Virus record (IMG/VR): IMGVR_UViG_3300021519_000041
Coordinates: 1-31,554 of that record
DNA: 31,554 bases
From: a virus
Reading direction: 5' to 3' (one strand)
Position numbers and translations under genes: made by a program. The notes under the pieces were generated by a model that saw only the letters and a program-made list of their open reading frames with translations, searched no databases and was not told the DNA's origin. Below, one piece after another: positions 1 through 6,337 of this stretch (the stretch's first letter is position 1; every line of letters starts with the position of its first letter).

Positions 1-570
1 CCCTATACCCTACTCCTACTACTCTTATTACTATGTTAGTTAGTTATCGATAGGACCTCATCTTATTATGTTAGTCCTTACTTACTTAGTAGTATTACCA
101 TCATCTTTAACATCAATCACTTAGCCCACATCTAATCTATATCATCTTATCAGTAACTCAATACACTGTGGACTTCTTTCGCTTACGCTGAGTCGATGGC
201 TATCGACACATGCCACTAATAGTGGCCATGTAACAGACGGATGCTCTCGCTCCTCAAAAGCGAATAACTACAGCTAAAGTCCTAGTCAATACAATTCAAA
301 AGCCCTTCTGCTACTATATCGTCAGCCACTAGTCTCGTCGCTCTGCTCCTCACCTTCGTGACTGCCTCTTATTCTCTCTACTAGGATGCTCAATTGTATC
401 ATGAAGTGTACAGCTAACCAATGACATGTCTGACCAAGCGACCTCTACGAACGATAAGACTGTTCGTGAGCGTCCTAGGCCAGCCAGTCTTGGGCTGTCC
501 ACAACTCATGTACAATGTGAGCTGTATAAGAGAGAATCTTATATGTTTATTAATCTAACTGGAGTTTATT
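1..570. other. Non-coding left region with small hairpins
   Basis: I see no convincing gene on either strand. The first 150 bases are rich in short pyrimidine/TA words such as CTACT and TTAG. Three compact inverted repeats follow: GTCGAT/ATCGAC (192-197 with 202-207, loop GGCT), CCACT/AGTGG (213-217 with 221-225, extendable by CATG on both sides with one bulge), and TCGCT/AGCGA (247-251 with 259-263). The stretch could be an untranslated leader, a terminal or packaging region, or a promoter region; the sequence does not decide. No sigma70 promoter close to consensus stands out. Confidence 0.5.
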
Positions 571-660
571 ATGACAAATCTCAAAGCAATTCTTATCACT
601 GTAGCAATTTTCGCTGTTTGTATCGCCATCTGGCACTTAACCAACATTCATTATCTGTAA
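571..660 (+). CDS. 29-residue single-span membrane peptide
   Basis: ATG at 571 follows GGAG at 561-564 with six bases between. The product is 29 residues, with a continuous hydrophobic stretch at about residues 4-21 (from LKAILITVAIF to CIAIW) flanked by a short polar start and an NIHYL tail, so it should be a single-span inner-membrane peptide. It is followed directly by a GC-rich hairpin, giving a monocistronic look. The function is unknown. Similar tiny membrane peptides recur in this genome near 9929, 11950 and 12214. The ribosome binding site and hydrophobicity are clear, but the peptide is so short that chance is not excluded. Confidence 0.55.
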   Translation: MTNLKAILITVAIFAVCIAIWHLTNIHYL

Positions 661-670
661 CCTTAGCCGC

Positions 671-698
671 CAAGCGGTGGTGCTTGTGGCACCGCTTG
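671..698 (+). terminator. Hairpin after the first small gene
   Basis: There is a perfect 9-base inverted repeat, CAAGCGGTG (671-679) and CACCGCTTG (690-698), with a 10-base loop. It is followed by CCGTCCTTATCTCTTATT, which is T-rich but not a T run. It may be a terminator or an mRNA processing/stability structure. A second GC-rich hairpin sits in the same position relative to the next gene (1148-1185). Confidence 0.5.
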
Positions 699-723
699 CC
701 GTCCTTATCTCTTATTAATTAAT

Positions 724-747
724 ATAAAGGTTTTTAATCACATTATG
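724..747 (+). promoter_or_regulatory. 24-base leader motif, copy 1
   Basis: The segment from ATAAAGGT to the ATG at 745 matches a second copy at 1212-1235 at 20 of 24 positions. Both end exactly at a start codon and both place AAAGG 14 bases before the ATG, longer than the usual Shine-Dalgarno spacing. Both lie just downstream of a GC-rich hairpin. It is probably a duplicated translation leader or promoter element; which of these is not decidable here. Confidence 0.45.
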
Positions 748-1140
748 CTATATAACCTACTAAACAACACACAAATTGGTCAACACTGCGCAATACCAGC
801 AGATGAAGGTCTAGCTGATATAGCCTTCGAAAACGGTTGGCGGATATTAGTTCCTGCATTACCTGAGAAGTTCCTAGCACCTACAATCACAAAGCGTGAA
901 GCGTGGGAATGGGATATGTATCTCTATGACCTAGCTAACTCAGACCTAGCTGAACCTACAATATGTGGTGAGATACCACTATTGGTAGATGACTCAAGAT
1001 TCTCACAGTTTGTTGAAGATTGTGGCGATGAAGTTGACGAGGAAGACGAAATCCTCGAATTAGATGACCCAACCGATGATGCAGATACAACAGTCGCTTT
1101 TGACTATGTTGAAACATTCCATCACCTAAATCAACAATAA
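745..1140 (+). CDS. Hypothetical acidic protein (131 aa)
   Basis: I do not recognise a family. The 131-residue product has an ordinary mixed N-terminal part (about 1-90) and a strongly acidic segment at about residues 91-122, rich in Asp and Glu (for example DEVDEEDEILELDD), then a short neutral tail. Acidic tails of this kind occur in DNA-mimic inhibitors and in partners of basic proteins, but nothing here proves such a role. The gene is flanked by a hairpin on each side, so it looks like an independent unit at the start of the plus-strand program. The start is supported by the shared 24-base leader ending at its ATG. Confidence 0.75.
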   Translation: MLYNLLNNTQIGQHCAIPADEGLADIAFENGWRILVPALPEKFLAPTITKREAWEWDMYLYDLANSDLAEPTICGEIPLLVDDSRFSQFVEDCGDEVDEEDEILELDDPTDDADTTVAFDYVETFHHLNQQ

Positions 1141-1147
1141 CACTAGT

Positions 1148-1185
1148 GGAATACGCCCGCCGTCCTCTTTGAGGCGGGCGATTCC
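1148..1185 (+). terminator. Strong GC-rich hairpin between two leader genes
   Basis: CGCCCGCC (1154-1161) pairs perfectly with GGCGGGCG (1173-1180), and GGAAT/ATTCC extend the stem with one bulge. It is followed by CCCTCTTAACT rather than a T run. It is a good intrinsic-terminator candidate, or an RNase-processed structure, placed seven bases after the stop of the upstream gene. Confidence 0.6.
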
Positions 1186-1211
1186 CCTCTTAACTAAACT
1201 AAATCATTTAA

Positions 1212-1235
1212 ATAAAGGTATATAAACAAATTATG
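1212..1235 (+). promoter_or_regulatory. 24-base leader motif, copy 2
   Basis: This is the second copy of the element found at 724-747, from ATAAAGGT through to the ATG of the 105-residue gene. The four differences are all in A/T/C positions of the spacer; the AAAGG block and the terminal ATTATG are kept. Confidence 0.45.
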
Positions 1236-1550
1236 GCAACTAACAATACAACAACTCTTCGTAAAGACTTCGACTGGAACGCATACAATGCAGTAATGAA
1301 AAATGCAAACAACGGTCTTAAATTATTCCTTGCTCAACAAATGTTAGCTGAAATCGCAGGACAAGTGTTTAAGTATAATAACCCGCTCGCTGAACCAATT
1401 CGTGATATTGCTGTAGAGTTATCAAGCATCATTATAACTTGGAAAGAACAGGCAAAGAAAGCACAACGCCAAACACCAGTAGGGCAACCAGTAGCACAGC
1501 CTGATGCACCTGTCTTTGATTCAAACAATTACGCACCTGCAATATTCTGA
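1233..1550 (+). CDS. Hypothetical protein (105 aa)
   Basis: The family is not recognised. The 105-residue product has a polar N-terminus (MATNNTTTLRKDF), a probable helical core at about residues 15-75 (many Ala, Leu, Ile, Glu and Lys in helical spacing), and a Pro/Gln/Ala-rich flexible tail (about 76-105). No membrane segment or catalytic motif is visible. It is followed 12 bases later by a clear intrinsic terminator and preceded by a strong hairpin, so it appears to be expressed as its own short transcript. Genes insulated like this at a genome end are often abundant early proteins, but that is inference. Confidence 0.75.
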   Translation: MATNNTTTLRKDFDWNAYNAVMKNANNGLKLFLAQQMLAEIAGQVFKYNNPLAEPIRDIAVELSSIIITWKEQAKKAQRQTPVGQPVAQPDAPVFDSNNYAPAIF

Positions 1551-1562
1551 GTAGTTTCATCG

Positions 1563-1598
1563 ACCAGAGAGGCTTAACGGCTTCTCTGGTTTTTTTTA
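1563..1598 (+). terminator. Intrinsic (Rho-independent) terminator
   Basis: ACCAGAGA (1563-1570) pairs with TCTCTGGT (1583-1590), with further partial pairing of GGC and GCT inside. The right arm runs straight into eight T residues. This is the clearest terminator on the plus strand; it ends transcripts of the 1233-1550 gene. Confidence 0.85.
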
Positions 1599-1620
1599 TA
1601 CCGCTTTAATAGAGTTCTAC

Positions 1621-1660
1621 GAGTCTAAGCGTACCCAAGCAAAGCTTGGGATACAGACTC
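1621..1660 (+). promoter_or_regulatory. Long leader hairpin before the next operon
   Basis: CCCAAGC (1634-1640) and GCTTGGG (1644-1650) form a tight stem with an AAA loop. GTA/TAC and GAGTCT (1621-1626)/AGACTC (1655-1660) extend it outward with small internal loops. It has no T run and lies 22 bases before the ATG at 1683, so it is more likely an mRNA 5' structure (stability, processing or translation control) than a terminator. Confidence 0.5.
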
Positions 1661-1682
1661 GGAACAAGAAAGTCAAAACATA

Positions 1683-1817
1683 ATGAAGATACATTGGTGG
1701 ATTCTAATATTTGCATTTGTAATGATGAGTTTAACGCATTCTCACACACCAAAAACAACTGCAACAACCACAATCCCTACACATACGTATGGGGGCAGCA
1801 ATTCACAGAAAGTATAA
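1683..1817 (+). CDS. Small membrane or secreted peptide (44 aa)
   Basis: The ATG at 1683 opens a 44-residue frame that starts MKIHWWILIFAFVMMSL: a short basic start, then a hydrophobic segment (about residues 5-17), then a Thr/His-rich polar tail. This looks like a signal peptide or membrane anchor. Its stop lies two bases before the ATG of the next gene, which fits translational coupling. The Shine-Dalgarno is weak (purine-rich AAGAAAG), and another frame is open across the same bases, so the call is tentative. Confidence 0.45.
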   Translation: MKIHWWILIFAFVMMSLTHSHTPKTTATTTIPTHTYGGSNSQKV

Positions 1818-1819
1818 AT

Positions 1820-2251
1820 ATGGCAGATTATATCAAAGCCGAAGTTGTTGTAGAAGAACCAATTGACACTGATTATGTCTACTCAATTGACGCTCCTATA
1901 GTACTAGATCTTTTTGAACCTGAAATTAATGAAGAGCCTGAAGATCGTGGCTTTAATACAACATGGGAAGAAAGAGCAGATGCTAAAGCTACTGCAATCA
2001 AAGAAGGCTTTGAAAAGCGTGCAGTAGTTGTAGCAGTATCAACTTCCAAGTATTTCCGTGATGAGCCTTGTCATTGGGGTATCATCCTTGATGTAATTGC
2101 TTATAATTACGGGTCTGATAAGTATTTTGCACCAATTGAAGTAAAATGGGTAACAGGTAAAACATCTTATCATTATCATGATGAGTTAATTGTCTGTATG
2201 TATGCTCCTGATAGTCAGGACTTAACCATGATTAGAAATGGAGATGTATAA
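1820..2251 (+). CDS. Hypothetical protein (143 aa)
   Basis: The family is not recognised. The start at ATG 1820 is chosen because it follows the stop of the 44-residue frame by two bases; an upstream in-frame TTG at 1646 would lie inside the leader hairpin. The 143-residue product begins with an acidic region rich in Glu, Asp and Val (about 1-45), followed by a more folded-looking part with aromatic residues (KYFRDEPCHWGIILDVIAYNYG at about 72-93, split here only as a description of Tyr/Trp content). It is the first of a tightly coupled row: its TAA overlaps the next ATG by one base. Confidence 0.75.
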   Translation: MADYIKAEVVVEEPIDTDYVYSIDAPIVLDLFEPEINEEPEDRGFNTTWEERADAKATAIKEGFEKRAVVVAVSTSKYFRDEPCHWGIILDVIAYNYGSDKYFAPIEVKWVTGKTSYHYHDELIVCMYAPDSQDLTMIRNGDV

Positions 2252-2481
2252 TGTTTGACGACATGATATATTATGTCACACTGTATCATCGTGACAGTCA
2301 TATAAATTGCCTTGTTTATGGTATGGATTTAGCTGAGTTTGTAGTAACCTTTTACACCAGACACAATAGACGTCCAAATATCCTCTCATTCATCAATATA
2401 AGTCAAGATGAATTCGATGAAGTGCAGGAATATCTTGATGGTGAATACATTTACATAGGTCAAGGAGAAATAACAGAATGA
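2251..2481 (+). CDS. Hypothetical protein (76 aa)
   Basis: The family is not recognised. The 76-residue product is acidic overall and rich in Tyr, Phe and Ile, with a likely helix near SQDEFDEVQEYL (about 51-62). The TAATG junction with the upstream gene and the ATGA junction with the downstream gene indicate coupled translation in one operon. Confidence 0.7.
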   Translation: MFDDMIYYVTLYHRDSHINCLVYGMDLAEFVVTFYTRHNRRPNILSFINISQDEFDEVQEYLDGEYIYIGQGEITE

Positions 2482-2657
2482 ACGAATTGCTAATCAAACA
2501 GCGTAACAACAACATGTTCGATGTATTCTTTGGAAAAGAAGGTTGGGATGACTGGGCTTGCTTTCGTCGTGAACGCAACCGAATCTTGCTTGTAAAAGGC
2601 AACCCTGTTCCAAACTTTATCTACTCCGCAATCTCTAAACAAATCTTGGGAAAATAA
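2478..2657 (+). CDS. Hypothetical basic protein (59 aa)
   Basis: The frame starts at the ATG of an ATGA overlap with the upstream stop and runs 59 residues. AAGGAGAAA at 2462-2469 provides a good ribosome binding site about 8 bases before the ATG. The product has an Arg-rich middle (CFRRERNRILLVKG, about 28-41) and ends in a Lys-rich tail. No family is recognised. Codon use and position in the coupled operon support it as real despite its size. Confidence 0.65.
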   Translation: MNELLIKQRNNNMFDVFFGKEGWDDWACFRRERNRILLVKGNPVPNFIYSAISKQILGK

Positions 2658-2663
2658 AAGACC

Positions 2664-3146
2664 ATGAAACTATACAAAAACTTTACAAATGACTGGAATG
2701 TACTCTGGACTAGGCTTAATAACCCAGATCAAGGTGTTGATGTTGGTGAGGGCTACACAGTTTGCCGTGATGGTATAGTATTAACATTGCGTGTCTCACC
2801 ACGAAACACTGCTATTATGCGAGTTCATCCAGATGCTACAACTTGGTGTTGTGGTGTAATGCAACTTGGTAATTTCTGGGAAATGAGATTAGCAACACCA
2901 GTTCCTGATGCAGTATTAGACGAGTATTTCAAAATCATTGCAAGTACATGTCGTAACATGTTCCGTAAAGGTATTATACAAGCATGGTTCTATAAACAAC
3001 CAAGAGCAACAGAGTTCGAACATCCTAACATCCGTAAAATGTTTATCAAAAACGGTATGCGTAAGATTGGTCGTTCAACTTTCAATCCTAACTCAGGCAA
3101 TCATATTCAAGGCTATCAAGCCTCATTACCAAAAGGGAGCAACTAA
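2664..3146 (+). CDS. Unknown protein (160 aa), possibly GNAT-like
   Basis: The 160-residue product is not firmly recognised. Its C-terminal third (around HPNIRKMFIKNGMRKIGR, about 117-134) resembles the helix/strand ending of GNAT acetyltransferases, in which a small residue run after HP is followed by a 'neighbour-of-last-strand' G-(F/M)-(K/R) segment. The expected acetyl-CoA loop (R/Q-x-x-G-x-G/A) is not visible, so this is only a hint. The gene sits just upstream of the amidoligase cassette and overlaps the next ATG by one base (TAATG). Confidence 0.7.
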   Translation: MKLYKNFTNDWNVLWTRLNNPDQGVDVGEGYTVCRDGIVLTLRVSPRNTAIMRVHPDATTWCCGVMQLGNFWEMRLATPVPDAVLDEYFKIIASTCRNMFRKGIIQAWFYKQPRATEFEHPNIRKMFIKNGMRKIGRSTFNPNSGNHIQGYQASLPKGSN

Positions 3147-3460
3147 TGGCTATAAATAAAATATGGCTCGTAACTAAACTCCCACACGATAACACAGAGG
3201 GTGAAACCACTCGACGTCGTGCAGCTACTAATATTCTAGTAAGTCTGGGTGTTTCAAGCGGTATTACATTTGAACGAGATGATGCCATCAAACTGTATTA
3301 CACAACAGAAGCTGACGCTATTCGTTCGTGTGAACACCTAGCAACTAAAAATCCAATGACTCCATATGCTGTCATGGCAATCTCAACAATTCGTGAAACA
3401 GGCGTTCCACAAGTTATTACCAAATCATTTACTAATGAAGGAGAACTTGTAATTGTCTAA
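3146..3460 (+). CDS. Hypothetical protein (104 aa)
   Basis: The family is not recognised. The 104-residue product looks alpha/beta, starting with MAINKIWLVTKLP and with two probable helices. It overlaps the upstream stop by one base and its own 3' end by 8 bases with the TTG start of the C26-type hydrolase; the GAAGGAG that serves that start lies inside this gene. This places it at the head of the amide-chemistry cassette, although its own role is unknown. Confidence 0.7.
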   Translation: MAINKIWLVTKLPHDNTEGETTRRRAATNILVSLGVSSGITFERDDAIKLYYTTEADAIRSCEHLATKNPMTPYAVMAISTIRETGVPQVITKSFTNEGELVIV

Positions 3461-4070
3461 ACTTAAAATCCTAGCAACAGTCCCACTGGGTACAGGAGTA
3501 GCTCGTGAAATTAAAGATCTTTTTGATATTACTATTCGTTGGACTCCTGACGCTGAGTATGATGCTATTCTTTTTGAAGGTGGTTCAGATATACATCCTT
3601 CATTATATAACAATCCAAATACCCACAGTCATGTAAACGATACACCATCAAGACGTGATGAAATTGAAGTAACAGCAATGAAAGATGCTATTCAAAAGAA
3701 AGCATTAATTATTGGTATATGCCGTGGAGCCCAATTAGCATGTGCCTTAGCGGGTGGTAAACTAGTTCAACATGTCAATCATCATGGCGGATCACATAAT
3801 GTTCTGACAGAAACTAATGAATCATTTCTAGTATCTAGTGTACATCATCAACAAATGTATCCATGGGAAGTTGATCATGAATTATTAGCATGGTCAGCAG
3901 AAAGTGATATCTATTTAGGTCATGAAATTAATGAAACAAATGCATACAATGAACCTGAAGCTGTCTTCTTCCCTAAAATTAACGCATTAGCATTTCAGTG
4001 GCATCCGGAGTGGGCAGCATCACCTGAAGAGCTTGACTATACTATTAACCAAATTAAGGAAAAGTTATGA
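3453..4070 (+). CDS. Class I glutamine amidotransferase-like hydrolase (peptidase C26 type)
   Basis: This predicted cytoplasmic amidohydrolase (205 aa) belongs to the gamma-glutamyl-gamma-aminobutyrate hydrolase/peptidase C26 group of class I amidotransferase folds. The signature pieces are GGSDIHPSLY (43-52), the nucleophile elbow IIGICRGAQ (86-94, Cys90), and FQWHPEW (181-187, His184 and Glu186), completing the Cys-His-Glu triad. These enzymes cleave gamma-glutamyl amide bonds or deliver ammonia. It starts at TTG 3453: GAAGGAG (3437-3443) sits nine bases upstream, and the first in-frame ATG lies beyond the GGSD motif, so no ATG start is possible. It is followed by an amidoligase with an ATGA overlap, which suggests it either supplies ammonia or trims a gamma-glutamyl product. 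Confidence 0.88.
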   Translation: MSKLKILATVPLGTGVAREIKDLFDITIRWTPDAEYDAILFEGGSDIHPSLYNNPNTHSHVNDTPSRRDEIEVTAMKDAIQKKALIIGICRGAQLACALAGGKLVQHVNHHGGSHNVLTETNESFLVSSVHHQQMYPWEVDHELLAWSAESDIYLGHEINETNAYNEPEAVFFPKINALAFQWHPEWAASPEELDYTINQIKEKL

Positions 4071-4906
4071 GCATAGAAGCCATGTACAATCTTGAACCTG
4101 CGGAACTAAATATTATTCAAGCAATGTTATCAACAGATACAGACTACGTTCGCATTGGTTCAGATCCTGAAACATTCTTAAAAGACAAAACAGGACGCTT
4201 TATATCATCTGTTGGTCTTATTGGTGGTAGTAAAGATGCTCCAATGTCTATTGGTAATGGTTGCTCTGTACAAGAAGACAATGTAACTGTAGAATTTAAC
4301 ACACCTCCAACCAACGACGTAGAGGAATTCGTAAATGTCATCAACTTTAATCTTAACTGGATTACAAAACGTGCTGCTGAGCTTGATCTCACTGTTGTTT
4401 TTGATCCAAGTGCTGAATTCGATGATGAACAGCTTAATACCAAAGCCGCTCAAACTTTCGGATGTGATCCTGATTTTAATGCTTGGAATTACGGTGCAGC
4501 TAATGCTAAGCCTCGCACTAAAAACAAGCATTTACGATCTGCTGGCGGTCATATTCATATTGAAGCTCCGCACTTGGATAAACTGGCACTCTGTCAAGCG
4601 ATGGATCTATTCGTCGGTGCGCCTATGTTAAGATTTGACACAGATACACGACGTCGTGAGCTTTACGGCAAAGCAGGTGCATATCGTCCAAAGGAATATG
4701 GTATTGAATACAGAACAGCATCGAATGCGTGGCTACAAAGCGACGAAACAAAGAAATGGGCGTTTGAACAAACTCAAAAAGCTGTTAGATTCGTGGAAGA
4801 AGGCAAGGTCATCACACCAGAACTCGGCGACTTGATACAAACAGCAATCAACACATCAAACGTTAATTTAGTACCAGACATTGAACATTGGGCAACTAGT
4901 TTATGA
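4067..4906 (+). CDS. phiEco32-type amidoligase (COOH-NH2 ligase, type 2)
   Basis: This 279-residue member of the glutamine-synthetase-fold amidoligases would join a carboxylate to an amine with ATP. Visible motifs are a SDPETFL segment (32-38), QEDNVTVEFNTPP (69-81) with the acidic metal ligands expected in strand 1-2, GGHIHIE (160-166), a basic run DTRRRELYGKAG (193-204) and YGIEYR (211-216). This order matches the phiEco32-like amidoligase-type 2 family as I know it. It overlaps both neighbours by four bases and sits between a Cys-triad amidohydrolase and an unknown protein. The acceptor and donor are unknown; family context suggests peptide or cell-wall peptide modification. The assignment is strong and the substrate is open. 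Confidence 0.88.
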   Translation: MSIEAMYNLEPAELNIIQAMLSTDTDYVRIGSDPETFLKDKTGRFISSVGLIGGSKDAPMSIGNGCSVQEDNVTVEFNTPPTNDVEEFVNVINFNLNWITKRAAELDLTVVFDPSAEFDDEQLNTKAAQTFGCDPDFNAWNYGAANAKPRTKNKHLRSAGGHIHIEAPHLDKLALCQAMDLFVGAPMLRFDTDTRRRELYGKAGAYRPKEYGIEYRTASNAWLQSDETKKWAFEQTQKAVRFVEEGKVITPELGDLIQTAINTSNVNLVPDIEHWATSL

Positions 4907-5499
4907 ATCCTAATCAGATATTTGAAGACTTTGATCGTAAATATCAAGGTAGTTTTGTCCAAGTATCGTTTAAAGGTGAAGAACCAAGCTTATTTCAACT
5001 TGTTAAAACTACAAATGGACCTAAATTCCCTAAATTAGAGCTAAAATCTGATAAAGTAGGTACAATTGTGCTTAATTATAACACAAGTGCACGCATCTTC
5101 TTTAAAATGCCACAAACAACTTACATCCAAATCGAGAAAGATGCAAACTTCTTCACCCGAAGACCTGAACGTCAATGGAAAAGAGGTATTCATCAAAACA
5201 ATTGTGGTGTATTTAGTCCACTTAACATATATACAGCTAGACGGGATTTACGTATTGTAGACTTTAATACAATTAGAGCAGCTTTTAATCCAGTATATTC
5301 AACATTTAGCAACGCAATGGACATGCTCAATAACAAAGGTTACAACGGTGTTGCATTATCTCGTAACCTAGCTATTCTTAATCCTAAAAAAGCAGGATAT
5401 GTCTTATTTTACAGGTTTGCACCTATTGGAACTGTAACAAAAGACGGTAAAATCAGTTGTAATGGCTTTGAGGAGGTACTTACTGATGAAATTAAATGA
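4903..5499 (+). CDS. Unknown protein of the amidoligase cassette (198 aa)
   Basis: I do not recognise a domain. The 198-residue product has an N-terminal part with alternating strands (about 15-75), a central basic segment TRRPERQWKRGI (about 85-96) followed by a lone Cys at about 101, and a helical part around FSNAMDMLNNKGYNG. There is no membrane segment. It lies between the two amidoligases, with an ATGA overlap upstream and a 14-base overlap downstream, so it is almost certainly part of the same pathway, perhaps a substrate or scaffold. The gene contains AGGAGG at 5471-5476, which is the ribosome binding site of the next gene. Confidence 0.75.
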   Translation: MNPNQIFEDFDRKYQGSFVQVSFKGEEPSLFQLVKTTNGPKFPKLELKSDKVGTIVLNYNTSARIFFKMPQTTYIQIEKDANFFTRRPERQWKRGIHQNNCGVFSPLNIYTARRDLRIVDFNTIRAAFNPVYSTFSNAMDMLNNKGYNGVALSRNLAILNPKKAGYVLFYRFAPIGTVTKDGKISCNGFEEVLTDEIK

Positions 5500-6337
5500 A
5501 CGTAACGACTATCCTAAACTAAACATCAACAAAGATATCAAAGAACCACTAAATACTCAAGGGTTCAATTATTATAGCATGCCCTTAACAGGTGTTGAAG
5601 TTGAAGTTGAAAACTTTACAACTCAGCTTGACCCTCTGCCAAGTCACAGCTGGCGTGTTGAGACAGATGGGTCATTACGTAATCGTGGCGTAGAGTTTAT
5701 CTCAAAACCAACAGAACCAAAACATATTGAATCTGCTATTACTTATTTATTTGATGACATCTTAAATCAAAGAAATCATTTTAGTCCTCGGACAAGTATT
5801 CATGTACATTTAAATTGCCGTGAATTAACATTTGATCAAGTCTATAACATTGTAATCTTATATCAATGCTTTGAAGATCTTTTATATAGCTTTGCCGGTC
5901 CAGAACGAAAGAAATCTATCTTCTGTATTCCTGTTGGCAACACAGATTATTATAATGCACTTAAAACATTAATGAAAGCAGAAACTTTACCAACATGGAG
6001 CAAATATACAGGCTTAAATCTTGGACCACTCCGTGAGTATGGTACTATCGAGTTCCGTCATCTGCGTGGTACTCGTAATAAATTTGTAGTATTTGATTGG
6101 CTTCACATCTTATATAAACTATATACCTTTGCAATCTCACTAGAAACAGAAGAACTAGAAAAACTTATTCATAATACAACAGTCTCTCATGATTACTTTG
6201 GTCTTGGCTACGCAGTATTTGGTACTCATTTTCTAACATTAACACGTGACGCTTCATATGAAAAAACAATGAAAACTGATATGACTATTAGTAGATTATT
6301 TAGCTATAAAAAACCTAACTTAGAAGGATACATCTGA
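5486..6337 (+). CDS. Second amidoligase (Amidoligase_2-like)
   Basis: This 283-residue protein shows the pattern of the glutamine-synthetase-like amidoligase_2 group: GVEVEVEN (36-43) with alternating acidic residues, DGSLRNRGVEFISKP (61-75), SIHVHLNC (104-111), and YGTIEFRHLRG (185-195) with the Glu/Arg pair near the C-terminal half. It is only distantly similar to the upstream amidoligase, so the cassette carries two ligases of the same fold. The start at ATG 5486 is chosen because AGGAGG (5471-5476) lies nine bases before it; an in-frame ATG at 5462 has no such site. Its stop overlaps the next ATG (TGATG). Confidence 0.85.
   Translation: MKLNERNDYPKLNINKDIKEPLNTQGFNYYSMPLTGVEVEVENFTTQLDPLPSHSWRVETDGSLRNRGVEFISKPTEPKHIESAITYLFDDILNQRNHFSPRTSIHVHLNCRELTFDQVYNIVILYQCFEDLLYSFAGPERKKSIFCIPVGNTDYYNALKTLMKAETLPTWSKYTGLNLGPLREYGTIEFRHLRGTRNKFVVFDWLHILYKLYTFAISLETEELEKLIHNTTVSHDYFGLGYAVFGTHFLTLTRDASYEKTMKTDMTISRLFSYKKPNLEGYI

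Noticed and set aside
426-722. 98-codon open frame across the left leader
   Set aside because: It has no ribosome binding site, a composition unlike a protein, runs through the 671-698 hairpin, and competes with the 571-660 frame that has a good GGAG site.
1646-1819. TTG-started N-terminal extension of the 143-residue gene
   Set aside because: The TTG lies inside the arm of the leader hairpin, and a separate 44-codon frame with a hydrophobic start occupies the same bases just before ATG 1820.
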